From Arenicola marina (Eukaryota > Annelida > Polychaeta > Arenicolidae): a DNA stretch of 64,000 nt. The notes beneath the pieces are model-generated. The model ran no database searches, was not told where the DNA came from, and saw nothing but the letters and a program-made list of their open reading frames with translations. Made by a program: the position numbers and the translations under genes. This document shows, piece by piece, positions 20,968-33,159 of the stretch (position 1 is the first letter of the stretch; each line of letters starts with the position of its first letter). The stretch covers positions 49,264,959 through 49,328,958 of the forward strand of contig OZ025252.1 in NCBI GenBank assembly GCA_964019135.1, given 5' to 3'.

Positions 20968-23900
20968 CTGCCCCACATTCCAATCTCTCTTCCTGCCCCA
21001 CATCCCTTCTCTCTTCCTGCCCCACATTCCCGTCTCTCTTTCTGCCTCACATTCCCGTCTCTCTTCCTGCCCCGCACCCCTTCTCTCTTCCTGCCCCACA
21101 TTCCGATCTCTCTTCCTGCCCCACACCCCTTTTCTCTTCCTGCCCCACATCCCTTCTCTCTTCCTGCCCCACATTCCGATCTCTCTTCCTGCCCCACATT
21201 TCCGTCTCTCTTCCTGCCCCACATTCCGGTCTTTCTTCCTGCCCCACATCCCCGTCTCTCTTCCTGCCCCACATTCCGATCTCTCTTCCTGCCCCACATC
21301 CCTTCTCTCTTCCAGCGCCACATTCCCGTCTCTCTTCCTGCCCCACATCAGCGTCTCTCTTCCTGCTCCACATTTCCGTCTCTCTTCCTGCCCCACATTC
21401 CGATCTCTCTTCCTGCCCCACATCAGCGTCTCTCTTCCTGCTCCACATTTCCGTCTCTCTTCCTGCCCCACATTCCGATCTCTCTTCCTGCCCCACATCC
21501 CTTCTCTCTTCCTGCGCCACATTCCCCTCCCTCTTTCTGCCTCACATTCCCGTCTCTCTTCCTGCCCCACATCCCCGTCTCTTTTCCTGCCCCACATTCC
21601 CGTCTTTCTGCCTGCTCCACATTCCCGTCTCTCTTCCTGCCCCACATCCCCGTCTCTCTTCCTGCTCCACATTTCCGTCTCTCTTCCTGCCCCACATTCC
21701 CGTCTCTCTGCCTGCCCCACATTCCCGTCTCTCTTCCTGCCCACATCCCTGTCTCTCTTAATGTTCCACATCCCCGTCTCTCTTCCTGCCCCACATTTCG
21801 GTCTCTCTTCCTGCCCCACATCCCCGTCTCTCTTCCTGCTCCACATTTCCGTCTCTCTTCCTGCCCCACATCCCTTCTCTCTTCCTGCCCCACATTCCGA
21901 TCTCTCTTCCTGCCCCACATTTCCGTCTCTCTTTCTGCCCCACATTCCGGTCTTTCTTCCTGCCCCACATCCCCGTCTCTCTGCCTGCCCCACATTCCCG
22001 TCTCTCTTCCTGCCCCACATTCCCGTCTCTCTTCCTGCCCCACATTCCGGTCTCCCTTCCTGCCCCACATTCCGATCTCTCTTCCTGCTCCACATTTCCG
22101 TCTCTCTTCCTGCCCCACATTCCGGTCTTTCTTCCTGCCCCACATCCCCGTCTCTCTTCCTGCCCCACATTCCGATCTCTCTTCCTGCCCCACATCCCTT
22201 CTCTCTTCCTGCGCCACATTCCCGTCTCTCTTCCTGCCCCACATCAGCGTCTCTCTTCCTGCTCCACATTTCCGTCTCTCTTCCTGCCCCACATTCCGAT
22301 CTCTCTTCCTGCCCCACATCAGCGTCTCTCTTCCTGCTCCACATTTCCGTCTCTCTTCCTGCCCCACATTCCGATCTCTCTTCCTGCCCCACATCCCTTC
22401 TCTCTTCCTGCGCCACATTCCCGTCTCTATTTCTGCCTCACATTCCCGTCTCTCTTCCTGCCCCACATCCCCGTCTCTTTTCCTGCCCCACATTCCCGTC
22501 TTTCTGCCTGCCCCACATTCCCGTCTCTCTTCCTGCCCCACATCCCCGTCTCTCTTCCTGCTCCACATTCCCGTCTCTCTGCCTGCCCCACATTCCGGTC
22601 TCTCTTCCTGCCCCACATCCCCGTCTCTCTTCCTGCTCCACATTTCCGTCTCTCTTCCTGCCCCACATTCCGGTCTCTTTTCCTGCCCCACATCCCCGTC
22701 TCTCTTCCTGCTCCACATTTCCGTCTCTCTTCCTGCCCCACATTCCGATCTCTCTTCCTGCCCCACATTCCTTCTCTCTTCCTGCCCCACATTCCCGTCT
22801 CTCTTCCTGCCCCACATCCCCGTCTCTCTTCCTGCTCCACATTTCCGTCTCTCTTCCTGCCCCACATTCCGATCTCTCTTCCTGCCCCACATCGCTTCTC
22901 TCTTCCTGCCCCACATTCCCGTCTCTCTTCCTGCCCCACATTCCGATCTCTCTTCCTGCCCCACACCCCTTCTCTCTTCCTGCCCCACATTCCCGTCTCT
23001 TTTCCTGCCCCACATCCCCGTCTCTCTTCCTGCTCCACATTTCCGTCTCTCTTCCTGCCCCACATTCCGATCTCTCTTCCTGCCCCACACCCCTTCTCTC
23101 TTCCTGCCCCACATTCCCGTCTCTCTTCCTGCCCCACATCCCCGCCTCTCTTCCTGCTCCACATTTGCGTCTCTCTTCCTGCCCCACATTCCGATCTCTC
23201 TTCCTGCCCCACATCCCTTCTCTCTTCCTGCCCCACATTCCCGTCTCTCTTTCTGCCTCACATTCCCGTCTCTCTTCCTGCCCCGCACCCCTTCTCTCTT
23301 CCTGCCCCACATCCCTTCTCTCTTCCTGCCCCACATCGCCGTCTCTCTTTCTGCCTCACATTCCCGTCTCTCTTCCTGCCCCACATCCCTTCTCTCTTCC
23401 TGCCCCACATTCCGGTTTCTCTTTCTGCCTCATATTCCCGTCTCTCTTCCTGCCCCACATCCCCATCTTTTTTCCTGCCCCACATTCCCGTCTCTCTGCC
23501 TGCCCCACATTCCCGTCTCTCTTCCTGCCCCACATCCCCGTCTCTCTTCCTGCTCCACATTTCCGTCTCTCTTCCTGCCCCACATTCCCGTCTCTCTGCC
23601 TGCCCAACATTCCCGTCTCTCTTCCTGCCCACATCCCTGTCTCTCTTAATGTTCCACATCCCCGTCTCTCTTCCTGCGCCACATTCCGGTCTCTCTTCCA
23701 GCCCCACATCCCCGTCTCTCTTCCTGCTCCACATTTCGGTCTCTCTTCCTGCCCCACATTCCGGTCTCTTTTCCTGCCCCACATCCCCGTCTCTCTTCCT
23801 GCTCCACATTTCCGTCTCTCTTCCTGCCCCACATTCCGATCTCTCTTCCTGCCCCACATCCCTTCTCTCTTCCTGCCCCACATTCCCGTCTCTCTTTCTG

Positions 23901-26900
23901 CCTCACATTCCCGTCTCTCTTCCTGCCCCGCACCCCTTCTCTCTTCCTGCCCTACATTCCGATCTCTCTTCCTGCCCCACACCCCTTCTCTCTCCCTGCC
24001 CCACATTCCCGTCTCTCTTCCTGCCCCACATCCCCGCCTCTCTTCCTGCTCCACATTTCCGTCTCTCTTCCTGCCCCACATTCCGATCTCTCTTCCTGCC
24101 CCACATCCCTTCTCTCTTCCTGCCCCACATTCCCGTCTCTCTTTCTGCCTCACATTCCCGTCTCTCTTCCTGCCCCGCACCCCTTCTCTCTTCCTGCCCC
24201 ACATCCCTTCTCTCTTCCTGCCCCACATTCCGATCTCTCTTCCTGCCCCACATTTCCGTCTCTCTTCCTGCCCCACATCCCTTCTCTGTTCCTGCCCCAC
24301 ATTCCGATCTCTCTTCCTGCCCCACATTTCCGTCTCTCTTCCTGCCCCACATTCCGGTCTTTCTTCCTGCCCCACATCCCCGTCTCTCTTCCTGCCCCAC
24401 ATTCCGATCTCTCTTCCTGCCCCACATCCCTTCTCTCTTCCTGCGCCACATTCCCGTCTCTCTTCCTGCCCCACATCAGCGTCTCTCTTCCTGCTCCACA
24501 TTTCCGTCTCTCTTCCTGCCCCACATTCCGATCTCTCTTCCTGCCCCACATCAGCGTCTCTCTTCCTGCTCCACATTTCCGTCTCTCTTCCTGCCCCACA
24601 TTCCGATCTCTCTTCCTGCCCCACATCCCTTCTCTCTTCCTGCGCCACATTCCCGTCTCTCTTTCTGCCTCACATTCCCGTCTCTCTTCCTGCCCCACAT
24701 CCCCGTCTCTTTTCCTGCCCCACATTCCCGTCTTTCTGCCTGCCCCACATTCCCGTCTCTCTTCCTGCCCCACATCCCCGTCTCTCTTCCTGCTCCACAT
24801 TTCCGTCTCTCTTCCTGCCCCACATTCCCGTCTCTCTGCCTGCCCCACATTCCCGTCTCTCTTCCTGCCCACATCCCTGTCTCTCTTAATGTTCCACATC
24901 CCCGTCTCTCTTCCTGCCCCACATTCCGGTCTCTTTTCCTGCCCCACATCCCCGTCTCTCTTCCTGCTCCACATTTCCGTCTCTCTTCCTGCCCCACATT
25001 CCGATCTCTCTTCCTGCCCCACATCCCTTCTCTCTTCCTGCCCCACATTCCCGTCTCTCTTCCTGCCCCACATCCCCGTCTCTCTTCCTGCTCCACATTT
25101 CCGTCTCTCTTCCTGCCCCACATTCCGATCTCTCTTCCTGCCCCACATCGCTTCTCTCTTCCTGCCCCACATTCCCGTCTCTCTTCCTGCCCCACATTCC
25201 GATCTCTCTTTCTGCCCCACACCCCTTCTCTCTTCCTGCCCCACATTCCCGTCTCTCTTCCTGCTCCACATTTCCGTCTCTCTTCCTGCCCCACATTCCG
25301 ATCTCTCTTCCTGCCCCACACCCCTTCTCTCTTCCTGCCCCACATTCCCGTCTCTCTTCCAGCCCCACATCCCCGTCTCTCTTCCTGCTCCACATTTCGG
25401 TCTCTCTTCCTGCCCCACATTCCGGTCTCTTTTCCTGCCCGACATCCCCGTCTCTCTTCCTGCCCCACATTCCGGTCTCTTTTCCTGCCCCACATCCCCG
25501 TCTCTCTTCCTGCTCCACATTTCCGTCTCTCTTCCTGCCCCACATTCCGATCTCTCTTCCTGCCCCACATCCCTTCTCTCTTCCTGCCCCACATTCCCGT
25601 CTCTCTTTCTGCCTCACATTCCCGTCTCTCTTCCTGCCCCGCACCCCTTCTCTCTTCCTGCCCCACATTCCGATCTCTCTTCCTGCCCCACACCCCTTCT
25701 CTCTCCCTGCCCCACATTCCCGTCTCTCTTCCTGCCCCACATCCCCGCCTCTCTTCCTGCTCCACATTTCCGTCTCTCTTCCTGCCCCACATTCCGATCT
25801 CTCTTCCTGCCCCACATCCCTTCTCTCTTCCTGCCCCACATTCCCGTCTCTCTTTCTGCCTCACATTCCCGTCTCTCTTCCTGCCCCGCACCCCTTCTCT
25901 CTTCCTGCCCCACATCCCTTCTCTCTTCCTGCCCCACATTCCGATCTCTCTTCCTGCCCCACATTTCCGTCTCTCTTCCTGCCCCACATCCCTTCTCTCT
26001 TCCTGCCCCACATTGCGATCTCTCTTCCTGCCCCACATTTCCGTCTCTCTTCCTGCCCCACATTCCGGTCTTTCTTCCTGCCCCACATCCCCGTCTCTCT
26101 TCCTGCCCCACATTCCGATCTCTCTTCCTGCCCCACATCCCTTCTCTCTTCCTGCGCCACATTCCCGTCTCTCTTCCTGCCCCACATCAGCGTCTCTCTT
26201 CCTGCTCCACATTTCCGTCTCTCTTCCTGCCCCACATTCCGATCTCTCTTCCTGCCCCACATCAGCGTCTCTCTTCCTGCTCCACATTTCCGTCTCTCTT
26301 CCTGCTCCACATTCCGATCTCTCTTCCTGCCCCACATCCCTTCTCTCTTCCTGCGCCACATTCCCGTCTCTCTTTCTGCCTCACATTCCCGTCTCTCTTC
26401 CTGCCCCACATCCCCGTCTCTTTTCCTGCCCCACATTCCCGTCTTTCTGCCTGCCCCACATTCCCGTCTCTCTTCCTGCCCCACATCCCCGTCTCTCTTC
26501 CTGCTCCACATTTCCGTCTCTCTTCCTGCCCCACATTCCCGTCTCTCTGCCTGCCCCACATTCCCGTCTCTCTTTCTGCCCACATCCCTGTCTCTCTTAA
26601 TGTTCCACATCCCCGTCTCTCTTCCTGCCCCACATTCCGGTCTCTCTTCCTGCCCCACATCCCCGTCTCTCTTCCTGCTCCACATTTCCGTCTCTCTTCC
26701 TGCCCCACATTCCGGTCTCTTTTCCTGCCCCACATCCCCGTCTCTCTTCCTGCTCCACATTTCCGTCTCTCTTCCTGCCCCACATTCCGATCTCTCTTCC
26801 TGCCCCACATCCCTTCTCTCTTCCTGCCCCACATTCCCGTCTCTCTTCCTGCCCCACATCCCCGTCTCCCTTCCTGCTCCACATTTCCGTCTCTCTTCCT

Positions 26901-27334
26901 GCCCCACATTCCGATCTCTCTTCCTGCCCCACATCGCTTCTCTCTTCCTGCCCCACATTCCCGTCTCTCTTCCTGCCCCACATTCCGATCTCTCTTTCTG
27001 CCCCACACCCCTTCTCTCTTCCTGCCCCACATTCCCGTCTCTCTTCCTGCTCCACATTTCCGTCTCTCTTCCTGCCCCACATTCCGATCTCTCTTCCTGC
27101 CCCACACCCCTTCTCTCTTCCTGCCCCACATTCCCGTCTCTCTTCCAGCCCCACATCCCCGTCTCTCTTCCTGCTCCACATTTCGGTCTCTCTTCCTGCC
27201 CCACATTCCGATCTCTCTTTCAGCCCCACATCCCCGTCTCTCTTCCTGCTCCACATTCCCGTCTCTCTTCCTGCCCCACATTCCGGTCTCTTTTCCTGCC
27301 CCACATCCCCGTCTCTCTTCCTGCTCCACATTTC

Positions 27335-28622
27335 CGTCTCTCTTCCTGCCCCACATTCCGATCTCTCTTCCTGCCCCACATCCCTTCTCTCTTCCTGCCC
27401 CACATTCCCGTCTCTCTTTCTGCCTCACATTCCCGTCTCTCTTCCTGCCCCGCACCCCTTCTCTCTTCCTGCCCCACATTCCGATCTGTCTTCCTGCCCC
27501 ACACCCCTTCTCTCTCCCTGCCCCACATTCCCGTCTCTCTTCCTGCCCCACATCCCCGCCTCTCTTCCTGCTCCACATTTCCGTCTCTCTTCCTGCCCCA
27601 CATTCCGATCTCTCTTCCTGCCCCACATCCCTTCTCTCTTCCTGCCCCACATTCCCGTCTCTCTTTCTGCCTCACATTCCCGTCTCTCTTCCTGCCCCGC
27701 ACCCCTTCTCTCTTCCTGCCCCACATCCCTTCTCTCTTCCTGCCCCACATTCCGATCTCTCTTCCTGCCCCACATTTCCGTCTCTCTTCCTGCCCCACAT
27801 CCCTTCTCTCTTCCTGCCCCGCATTCCGATCTCTCTTCCTGCCCCACATTTCCGTCTCTCTTCCTGCCCCACATTCCGGTCTTTCTTCCTGCCCCACATC
27901 CCCGTCTCTCTTCCTGCCCCACATTCCGATCTCTCTTCCTGCCCCACATCCCTTCTCTCTTCCTGCGCCACATTCCCGTCTCTCTTCCTGCCCCACATCA
28001 GCGTCTCTCTTCCTGCTCCACATTTCCGTCTCTCTTCCTGCCCCACATTCCGATCTCTCTTCCTGCCCCACATCAGCGTCTCTCTTCCTGCTCCACATTT
28101 CCGTCTCTCTTCCTGCCCCACATTCCGATCTCTCTTCCTGCCCCACATCCCTTCTCTCTTCCTGCGCCACATTCCCGTCTCTCTTTCTGCCTCACATTCC
28201 CGTCTCTCTTCCTGCCCCACATCCCCGTCTCTCTTCCTGCCCCACATTCCCGCCTCTCTTCCTGCCCCACATCCCTTCTCTCTTTCTTCCCCACATTCCC
28301 GTCTCTCTTTCTGCCTCACATTCCCGTCTCTCTTCCTGCCCCGCATCCCTTCTCTCTTCCTGCCCCACATCCCTTCTCTATTCCTGCCCCACATTCCCGT
28401 CTCTCTTTCTGCCTCACATTCCCGTCTCTCTTCCTGCCCCACATCCACGTCTCTCTTCCTGCCCCACATTCCCGTCTCTCTGCCTGCCCCACATTCCCGT
28501 CTCTCTTCCTGCCCCACATTCCCGTCTCTCTTCCTGCCCCACATTCCGTTCTTCCTTCCTGCCCCACACTCCGATCTCTCTTCCTGCCCCACATCCCTTC
28601 TCTCTTTCTTCCCCACATTCCC
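27335..28622. repeat. 1,287-bp tandem duplication, left copy
   Basis: Every landmark from about 27340 to 28620 reappears 1,287 bp to the right, including the TTCTTCCCCACATTCCCG variants and the CCGTTCTTCCTTCC monomer. 1,287 bp is close to 52 monomers. Similarity ends at about 27335 on the left and passes directly into the second copy. Confidence 0.82.
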
Positions 28623-29909
28623 GTCTCTCTTCCTGCCCCACATTCCGATCTCTCTTCCTGCCCCACATCCCTTCTCTCTTCCTGCCCCACATTCCCGTCT
28701 CTCTTTCTGCCTCACATTCCCGTCTCTCTTCCTGCCCCGCACCCCTTCTCTCTTCCTGCCCCACATTCCGATCTGTCTTCCTGCCCCACACCCCTTCTCT
28801 CTCCCTGCCCCACATTCCCGTCTCTCTTCCTGCCCCACATCCCCGCCTCTCTTCCTGCTCCACATTTCCGTCTCTCTTCCTGCCCCACATACCGATCTCT
28901 CTTCCTGCCCCACATCCCTTCTCTCTTCCTGCCCCACATTCCCGTCTCTCTTTCTGCCTCACATTCCCGTCTCTCTTCCTGCCCCGCACCCCTTCTCTCT
29001 TCCTGCCCCACATCCCTTCTCTCTTCTTGCCCCACATTCCGATCTCTCTTCCTGCCCCACATTTCCGTCTCTCTTCCTGCCCCACATCCCTTCTCTCTTC
29101 CTGCCCCGCATTCCGATCTCTCTTCCTGCCCCACATTTCCGTCTCTCTTCCTGCCCCACATTCCGGTCTTTCTTCCTGCCCCACATCCCCGTCTCTCTTC
29201 CTGCCCCACATTCCGATCTCTCTTCCTGCCCCACATCCCTTCTCTCTTCCTGCGCCACATTCCCGTCTCTCTTCCAGCCCCACATCAGCGTCTCTCTTCC
29301 TGCTCCACATTTCCGTCTCTCTTCCTGCCCCACATTCCGATCTCTCTTCCTGCCCCACATCAGCGTCTCTCTTCCTGCTCCACATTTCCGTCTCTCTTCC
29401 TGCCCCACATTCCGATCTCTCTTCCTGCCCCACATCCCTTCTCTCTTCCTGCGCCACATTCCCGTCTCTCTTTCTGCCTCACATTCCCGTCTCTCTTCCT
29501 GCCCCACATCCCCGTCTCTCTTCCTGCCCCACATTCCCGTCTCTCTTCCTGCCCCACATCCCTTCTCTCTTTCTTCCCCACATTCCCGTCTCTCTTTCTG
29601 CCTCACATTCCCGTCTCTCTTCCTGCCCCGCATCCCTTCTCTCTTCCTGCCCCACATCCCTTCTCTATTCCTGCCCCACATTCCCGTCTCTCTTTCTGCC
29701 TCACATTCCCGTCTCTCTTCCTGCCCCACATCCACGTCTCTCTTCCTGCCCCACATTCCCGTCTCTCTGCCTGCCCCACATTCCCGTCTCTCTTCCTGCC
29801 CCACATTCCCGTCTCTCTTCCTGCCCCACATTCCGTTCTTCCTTCCTGCCCCACACTCCGATCTCTCTTCCTGCCCCACATCCCTTCTCTCTTTCTTCCC
29901 CACATTCCC
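28623..29909. repeat. 1,287-bp tandem duplication, right copy
   Basis: Second copy of the preceding block. Small differences are visible, for example ATACCGATC near 28890 and CTTCTTGCCCC near 29028. The related region at 46.7-51.8 kb lacks this adjacent doubling. Confidence 0.82.
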
Positions 29910-32900
29910 GTCTCTCTTTCTGCCTCACATTCCCGTCTTTCTTTCTGCCCCGCATCCCTTCTCTCTTCCTGCCCCACATCCCTTCTCTCTTCCTGCCCCA
30001 CATTCCCGTCTCTCTTTCTGCCTCACATTCCCGTCTCTCTTCCTGCCCCGCATCCCTTCTCTCTTCCTGCCCCACATCCCTTCTCTCTTCCTGCCCCACA
30101 TTCCGATCTCTCTTCCTGCCCCACATTTCCGTCTCTCTTCCTGCCCCACATCCCTTCTCTCTTCCTGCCCCACATTGCGATCTCTCTTCCTGCCCCACAT
30201 TTCCGTCTCTCTTCCTGCCCCACATTCCGGTCTTTCTTCCTGCCCCACATCCCCGTCTCTCTTCCTGCCCCACATTCCGATCTCTCTTCCTGCCCCACAT
30301 CCCTTCTCTCTTCCTGCGCCACATTCCCGTCTCTCTTCCTGCCCCACATCAGCGTCTCTCTTCCTGCTCCACATTTCCGTCTCTCTTCCTGCCCCACATT
30401 CCGGTCTTTCTTCCTGCCCCACATCCCCGTCTCTCTTCCTGCCCCACATTCCGATCTCTCTTCCTGCCCCACATCCCTTCTCTCTTCCTGCGCCACATTC
30501 CCGTCTCTCTTCCTGCCCCACATCAGCGTCTCTCTTCCTGCTCCACATTTCCGTCTCTCTTCCTGCCCCACATTCCGATCTCTCTTCCTGCCCCACATCA
30601 GCGTCTCTCTTCCTGCTCCACATTTCCGTCTCTCTTCCTGCCCCACATTCCGATCTCTCTTCCTGCCCCACATCCCTTCTCTCCTCCTGCGCCACATTCC
30701 CGTCTCTATTTCTGCCTCACATTCCCGTCTCTCTTCCTGCCCCACATCCCCGTCTCTTTTCCTGCCCCACATTCCCGTCTTTCTGCCTGCCCCACATTCC
30801 CGTCTCTCTTCCTGCCCCACATCCCCGTCTCTCTTCCTGCTCCACATTCCCGTTTCTCTGCCTGCCCCACATTCCCGTCTCTCTTCCTGCCCACATCCCT
30901 GTTTCTCTTAATGTTCCACATCCCCGTCTCTCTTCCTGCCCCACATTCCGGTCTCTCTTCCTGCCCCACATCCCCGTCTCTCTTCCAGCTCCACATTTCC
31001 GTCTCTCTTCCTGCTCCACATTCCCGTCTCTCTTCCTGCCCCACATCCCCGTCTCTCTTCCTGCTCCACATTTCCGTCTCTCTTCCTGCCCCACATTCCG
31101 ATCTCTCTTCCTGCCCCACATCGCTTCTCTCTTCCTGCCCCACATTCCCGTCTCTCTTCCTGCCCCACATTCCGATCTCTCTTCCTGCCCCACACCCCTT
31201 CTCTCTTCCTGCCCCACATTCCCGTCTCTTTTCCTGCCCCACATCCCCGTCTCTCTTCCTGCTCCACATTTCCGTCTCTCTTCCTGCCCCACATTCCGAT
31301 CTCTCTTCCTGCCCCACACCCCTTCTCTCTTCCTGCCCCACATTCCCGTCTCTCTTCCTGCCCCACATCCCCGCCTCTCTTCCTGCTCCACATTTCCCTC
31401 TCTCTTCCTGCCCCACATTCCGATCTCTCTTCCTGCCCCACATCCCTTCTCTCTTCCTGCCCCACATTCCCGTCTCTCTTTCTGCCTCACATTCCCGTCT
31501 CTCTTCCTGCCCCGCACCCCTTCTCTCTTCCTGCCCCACATCCCTTCTCTCTTCCTGCCCCACATCGCCGTCTCTCTTTCTGCCTCACATTCCCGTCTCT
31601 CTTCCTGCCCCACATCCCTTCTCTCTTCCTGCCCCACATTCCCGTTTCTCTTTCTGCCTCATATTCCCGTCTCTCTTCCTGCCCCACATCCCCATCTTTT
31701 TTCCTGCCCCACATTCCCGTCTCTCTGCCTGCCCCACATTCCCGTCTCTCTTCCTGCCCCACATCCCCGTCTCTCTTCCTGCTCCACATTTCCGTCTCTC
31801 TTCCTGCCCCACATTCCCGTCTCTCTGCCTGCCCCACATTCCCGTCTCTCTTCCTGCCCACATCCCTGTCTCTCTTAATGTTCCACATCCCCGTCTCTCT
31901 TCCTGCGCCACATTCCGGAATCTCTTCCAGCCCCACATCCCCGTCTCTCTTCCTGCTCCACATTTCGGTCTCTCTTCCTGCCCCACATTCCCGTCTCTCT
32001 TCCTGCCCCACATCCCCGTCTCTCTTCCTGCTCCACATTTCCGTCTCTCTTCCTGCCCCACATTCCGATCTCTCTTCCTGCCCCACATCCCTTCTCTCTT
32101 CCTGCCCCACATTCCCGTCTCTCTTTCTGCCTCACATTCCCGTCTCTCTTCCTGCCCCGCACCCCTTCTCTCTTCCTGCCCCACATTCCGATCTCTCTTC
32201 CTGCCCCACACCCCTTCTCTCTCCCTGCCCCACATTCCCGTCTCTCTTCCTGCCCCACATCCCCGCCTCTCTTCCTGCTCCACATTTCCGTCTCTCTTCC
32301 TGCCCCACATTCCGATCTCTCTTCCTGCCCCACATCCCTTCTCTCTTCCTGCCCCACATTCCCGTCTCTCTTTCTGCCTCACATTCCCGTCTCTCTTCCT
32401 GCCCCGCACCCCTTCTCTCTTCCTGCCCCACATCCCTTCTCTCTTCCTGCCCCACATTCCGATCTCTCTTCCTGCCCCACATTTCCGTCTCTCTTCCTGC
32501 CCCACATCCCTTCTCTCTTCCTGCCCCACATTCCGATCTCTCTTCCTGCCCCACATTTCCGTCTCTCTTCCTGCCCCACATTCCGGTCTTTCTTCCTGCC
32601 CCACATCCCCGTCTCTCTTCCTGCCCCACATTCCGATCTCTCTTCCTGCCCCACATCCCTTCTCTCTTCCTGCGCCACATTCCCGTCTCTCTTCCTGCCC
32701 CACATCAGCGTCTCTCTTCCCGCTCCACATTTCCGTCTCTCTTCCTGCCCCACATTCCGATCTCTCTTCCTGCCCCACATCAGCGTCTCTCTTCCTGCTC
32801 CACATTTCCGTCTCTCTTCCTGCCCCACATTCCGATCTCTCTTCCTGCCCCACATCCCTTCTCTCTTCCTGCGCCACATTCCCGTCTCTCTTTCTGCCTC

Positions 32901-33159
32901 ACATTCCCGTCTCTCTTCCTGCCCCACATCCCCGTCTCTTTTCCTGCCCCACATTCCCGTCTTTCTGCCTGCCCCACATTCCCGTCTCTCTTCCTGCCCC
33001 ACATCCCCGTCTCTCTTCCTGCTCCACATTTCCGTCTCTCTTCCTGCCCCACATTCCCGTCTCTCTGCCTGCCCCACATTCCCGTCTCTCTTCCTGCCCA
33101 CATCCCTGTCTCTCTTAATGTTCCACATCCCCGTCTCTCTTCCTGCCCCACATTCCGGT

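Larger units (their letters stand above)
25600..33118. repeat. Large duplicated block, left copy
   Basis: Matches 48750-54900. The offset is 23,145 bp near 26 kb, 23,070 bp near 27.4 kb, and 21,783-21,784 bp from about 28.6 kb onward. The last shift equals 1,287 bp, so it is explained by the second copy of the 1,287-bp repeat being present here and absent there. Boundaries are approximate. Confidence 0.75.
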
